From contig NZ_CP029482.1 of the NCBI RefSeq assembly GCF_003151075.1, positions 372,001-436,000 on the forward strand: 64,000 nucleotides of DNA, written 5' to 3'. Both the position numbers and the translations under genes were made by a program. Under the pieces are notes generated by a model, which worked only from the letters and a program-made list of their open reading frames with translations, was not told where the DNA came from and did no database searches. Positions within the stretch are counted from its first letter, which is position 1. Every line of letters begins with the position of its first letter. Below, piece by piece: positions 62,984-64,000 of the stretch. This DNA comes from Pseudomonas sp. 31-12 (GTDB taxonomy: Bacteria; Pseudomonadota; Gammaproteobacteria; Pseudomonadales; Pseudomonadaceae).

Positions 62984-63916
62984 ATGAGTTTTGAAGCCTT
63001 CGGCCAGCCACTGCTGACCTTCCCCGACGCCGAAAAAAGCCCGCTGAGCATTCGTGCCAAGGCGCTGGTGTTTGTCGATCCGCGCTCCCGTCAGTTGCGC
63101 CAGGAGCTGGAGCAACTGGCGCCGCGCTCGATCTCAGTGTTGATCCGTGGCGAGACCGGCAGCGGCAAGGAATTGCTCGCGCGGCATATTCATCGTGCGA
63201 GTGATCGCGGCGGGTTGTTTGTCTCGGTCAATTGCGGTGCCATCAGCCCGACCTATGCCGACGCTGAACTGTTCGGCTACGCCGCCGGCAGTTACAGCGG
63301 TTCGGCCAGCAGCCGTGCGGGGTGGTTCGGTTCGGCCAACGGGGGAACGCTTTATCTGGATGAGATCGGCGACTTGCCGCTGCCAATCCAGATCAAATTG
63401 CTCGTCGCGCTGGAAAACCACGAAGTCACCCGCGTTGGCGCTCATCAACCGAGCCCGGTGGACGTGCGCCTGGTGGCAGCCACCAGCATCGACCTGGCGC
63501 AAGCGGTGGCGGCCGGGAAATTTCATGAACGGCTTTATCACTACCTCGGCGAAGGCCAGCTCGAACTGCCCGCATTGCGCGAGCGAGTCGGCGATATCCT
63601 TTCGTTGTCCGAATATTTCCTCGGCATCTACAGCCAGCGCCTCGACCTGCCGGTGCCGCTGATCAGCGAAGCCGCGCAGCTTGTGCTGGAGCGGCACAGT
63701 TGGCCGGGCAACACCCGGGAGCTGGAAAACGTCATTCACTTTGCGCTGCTGGTCAGCACCGGCGACGAGATTCTGCCTGAGCATTTGAATCTGCCGGAGG
63801 TGCCTGTGTCGTTGGTGCAGATTGAGCAACAAGTAACTCACACGATCAAAAGCGGCACGGCTGCCGAGCGTTCGGCACTCAAGCGTTTGCTGGAAAACCT
63901 GGCGCAGACGCTGTAG
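62984..63916 (+). CDS. Sigma-54-type AAA+ activator lacking sensor and HTH domains
   Basis: 310 residues, almost only a central AAA+ domain: Walker A RGETGSGKE, Walker B GGTLYLDEIGDLPL, sensor motifs VRLVAATSIDL and SWPGNTRELENV. The loop that contacts sigma-54, normally GAFTGA, reads GSYSGS. No receiver, GAF or PAS domain precedes the AAA+ domain and no Fis-type helix-turn-helix follows; the protein ends in a helical tail (AAERSALKRLLENLAQTL). Small SfnR-like activators of sulfur genes are the nearest relatives I can think of, but those normally keep the HTH. Confidence 0.8.
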   Translation: MSFEAFGQPLLTFPDAEKSPLSIRAKALVFVDPRSRQLRQELEQLAPRSISVLIRGETGSGKELLARHIHRASDRGGLFVSVNCGAISPTYADAELFGYAAGSYSGSASSRAGWFGSANGGTLYLDEIGDLPLPIQIKLLVALENHEVTRVGAHQPSPVDVRLVAATSIDLAQAVAAGKFHERLYHYLGEGQLELPALRERVGDILSLSEYFLGIYSQRLDLPVPLISEAAQLVLERHSWPGNTRELENVIHFALLVSTGDEILPEHLNLPEVPVSLVQIEQQVTHTIKSGTAAERSALKRLLENLAQTL

Positions 63917-63965
63917 TTATCGGTATGAACAAAATGGAATATGAAAGTGAATAAAAGATATTGTT

Positions 63966-63983
63966 CGGGAATAAAAAATCCCG
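63966..63983. other. Hairpin at the right edge
   Basis: CGGGA-ataaaaaa-TCCCG with no T tract, in an AT-rich section after the sigma-54 activator. It could be the promoter region of the next gene outside the window. Confidence 0.3.
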
Positions 63984-64000
63984 GTATTGTCCGCTTCACG

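Overview
The window looks like a chromosomal segment of a Pseudomonas of the fluorescens group. Supporting signs are about 62% G+C by eye, a complete lapE-lapB-lapC secretion operon beside a giant LapA-type adhesin, many copies of the Pseudomonas GCGGGC/GCCCGC REP palindrome paired as REPINs, and a gabD-gabT and desA / PAS-GGDEF-EAL / oscA-sbp-cysTWA order that I recall from the P. aeruginosa PA0265-PA0286 neighbourhood (from memory, not searched).

Layout. 1-9457 (minus) is the N-terminal 3152 codons of a LapA-type biofilm adhesin: a retention module with a TAAG LapG site, then 30 Ig-like repeats of 100 residues. The C-terminus lies off the left edge. A 359-bp divergent promoter region with two FleQ-box-like sequences separates it from lapE-lapB-lapC (9817-14720). 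15021-18704 is a TauD-type dioxygenase with a sulfonate/taurine-type ABC importer. 18906-24258 is a LysR regulator and an EmrB/EmrA/NodT tripartite efflux operon, whose outer-membrane lipoprotein carries a REPIN inside its N-terminal coding region. 24239-25430 holds a broken NYN-domain gene and a DUF6124 gene behind a long, highly structured leader. 25506-28701 has slipin-NfeD, a YbaK-type deacylase, DUF2789, a YefM/RelE-type toxin-antitoxin pair and a lone antitoxin-like gene. 28855-33926 is MarR plus an AaeXAB-type FUSC efflux operon with its own outer-membrane channel. 34008-41725 holds an unknown membrane protein, YdgA/DUF945, a Rieske-FAD oxidoreductase, a PEBP protein and a VWA lipoprotein / sigma factor / membrane protein operon. 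41806-46778 holds a small acidic protein, tRNA-Arg(CCG), gabD, gabT and a receiver-HDOD regulator. 46989-51501 holds a PAS-GGDEF cyclase, a DesA-type desaturase and a PAS-GGDEF-EAL protein. 51649-55784 is oscA-sbp-cysT-cysW-cysA. 55876-63916 holds DUF962, a Crp-family regulator, a small Ig-like protein, a response regulator that lacks its DNA-binding domain beside a HipBA module, an AraC regulator divergent from a fatty acid desaturase, an alpha/beta hydrolase and an unusual sigma-54 activator.

Two themes recur. One is surface attachment under c-di-GMP control: the adhesin, its exporter, one cyclase, one dual GGDEF-EAL protein and FleQ-like sites. The other is sulfur scavenging: the TauD/ABC cluster, the sulfate importer with OscA, and two AT-rich inverted repeats in front of the sulfur-type genes.

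The most unusual element is the leader of the DUF6124 gene (about 25180-25425, minus). The Shine-Dalgarno region is one arm of a perfect 11-nt inverted repeat. The sequestering arm can pair instead with an upstream near-copy. Two hairpins carry the same six-base loop, which is complementary to a segment lying between them. This has the layout of a mutually exclusive RNA switch, and I do not recognise it as a described family. A second structured RNA candidate, with its own terminator, lies at about 62060-62222. No searches or folding programs were run; all names rest on motifs and memory of the families.
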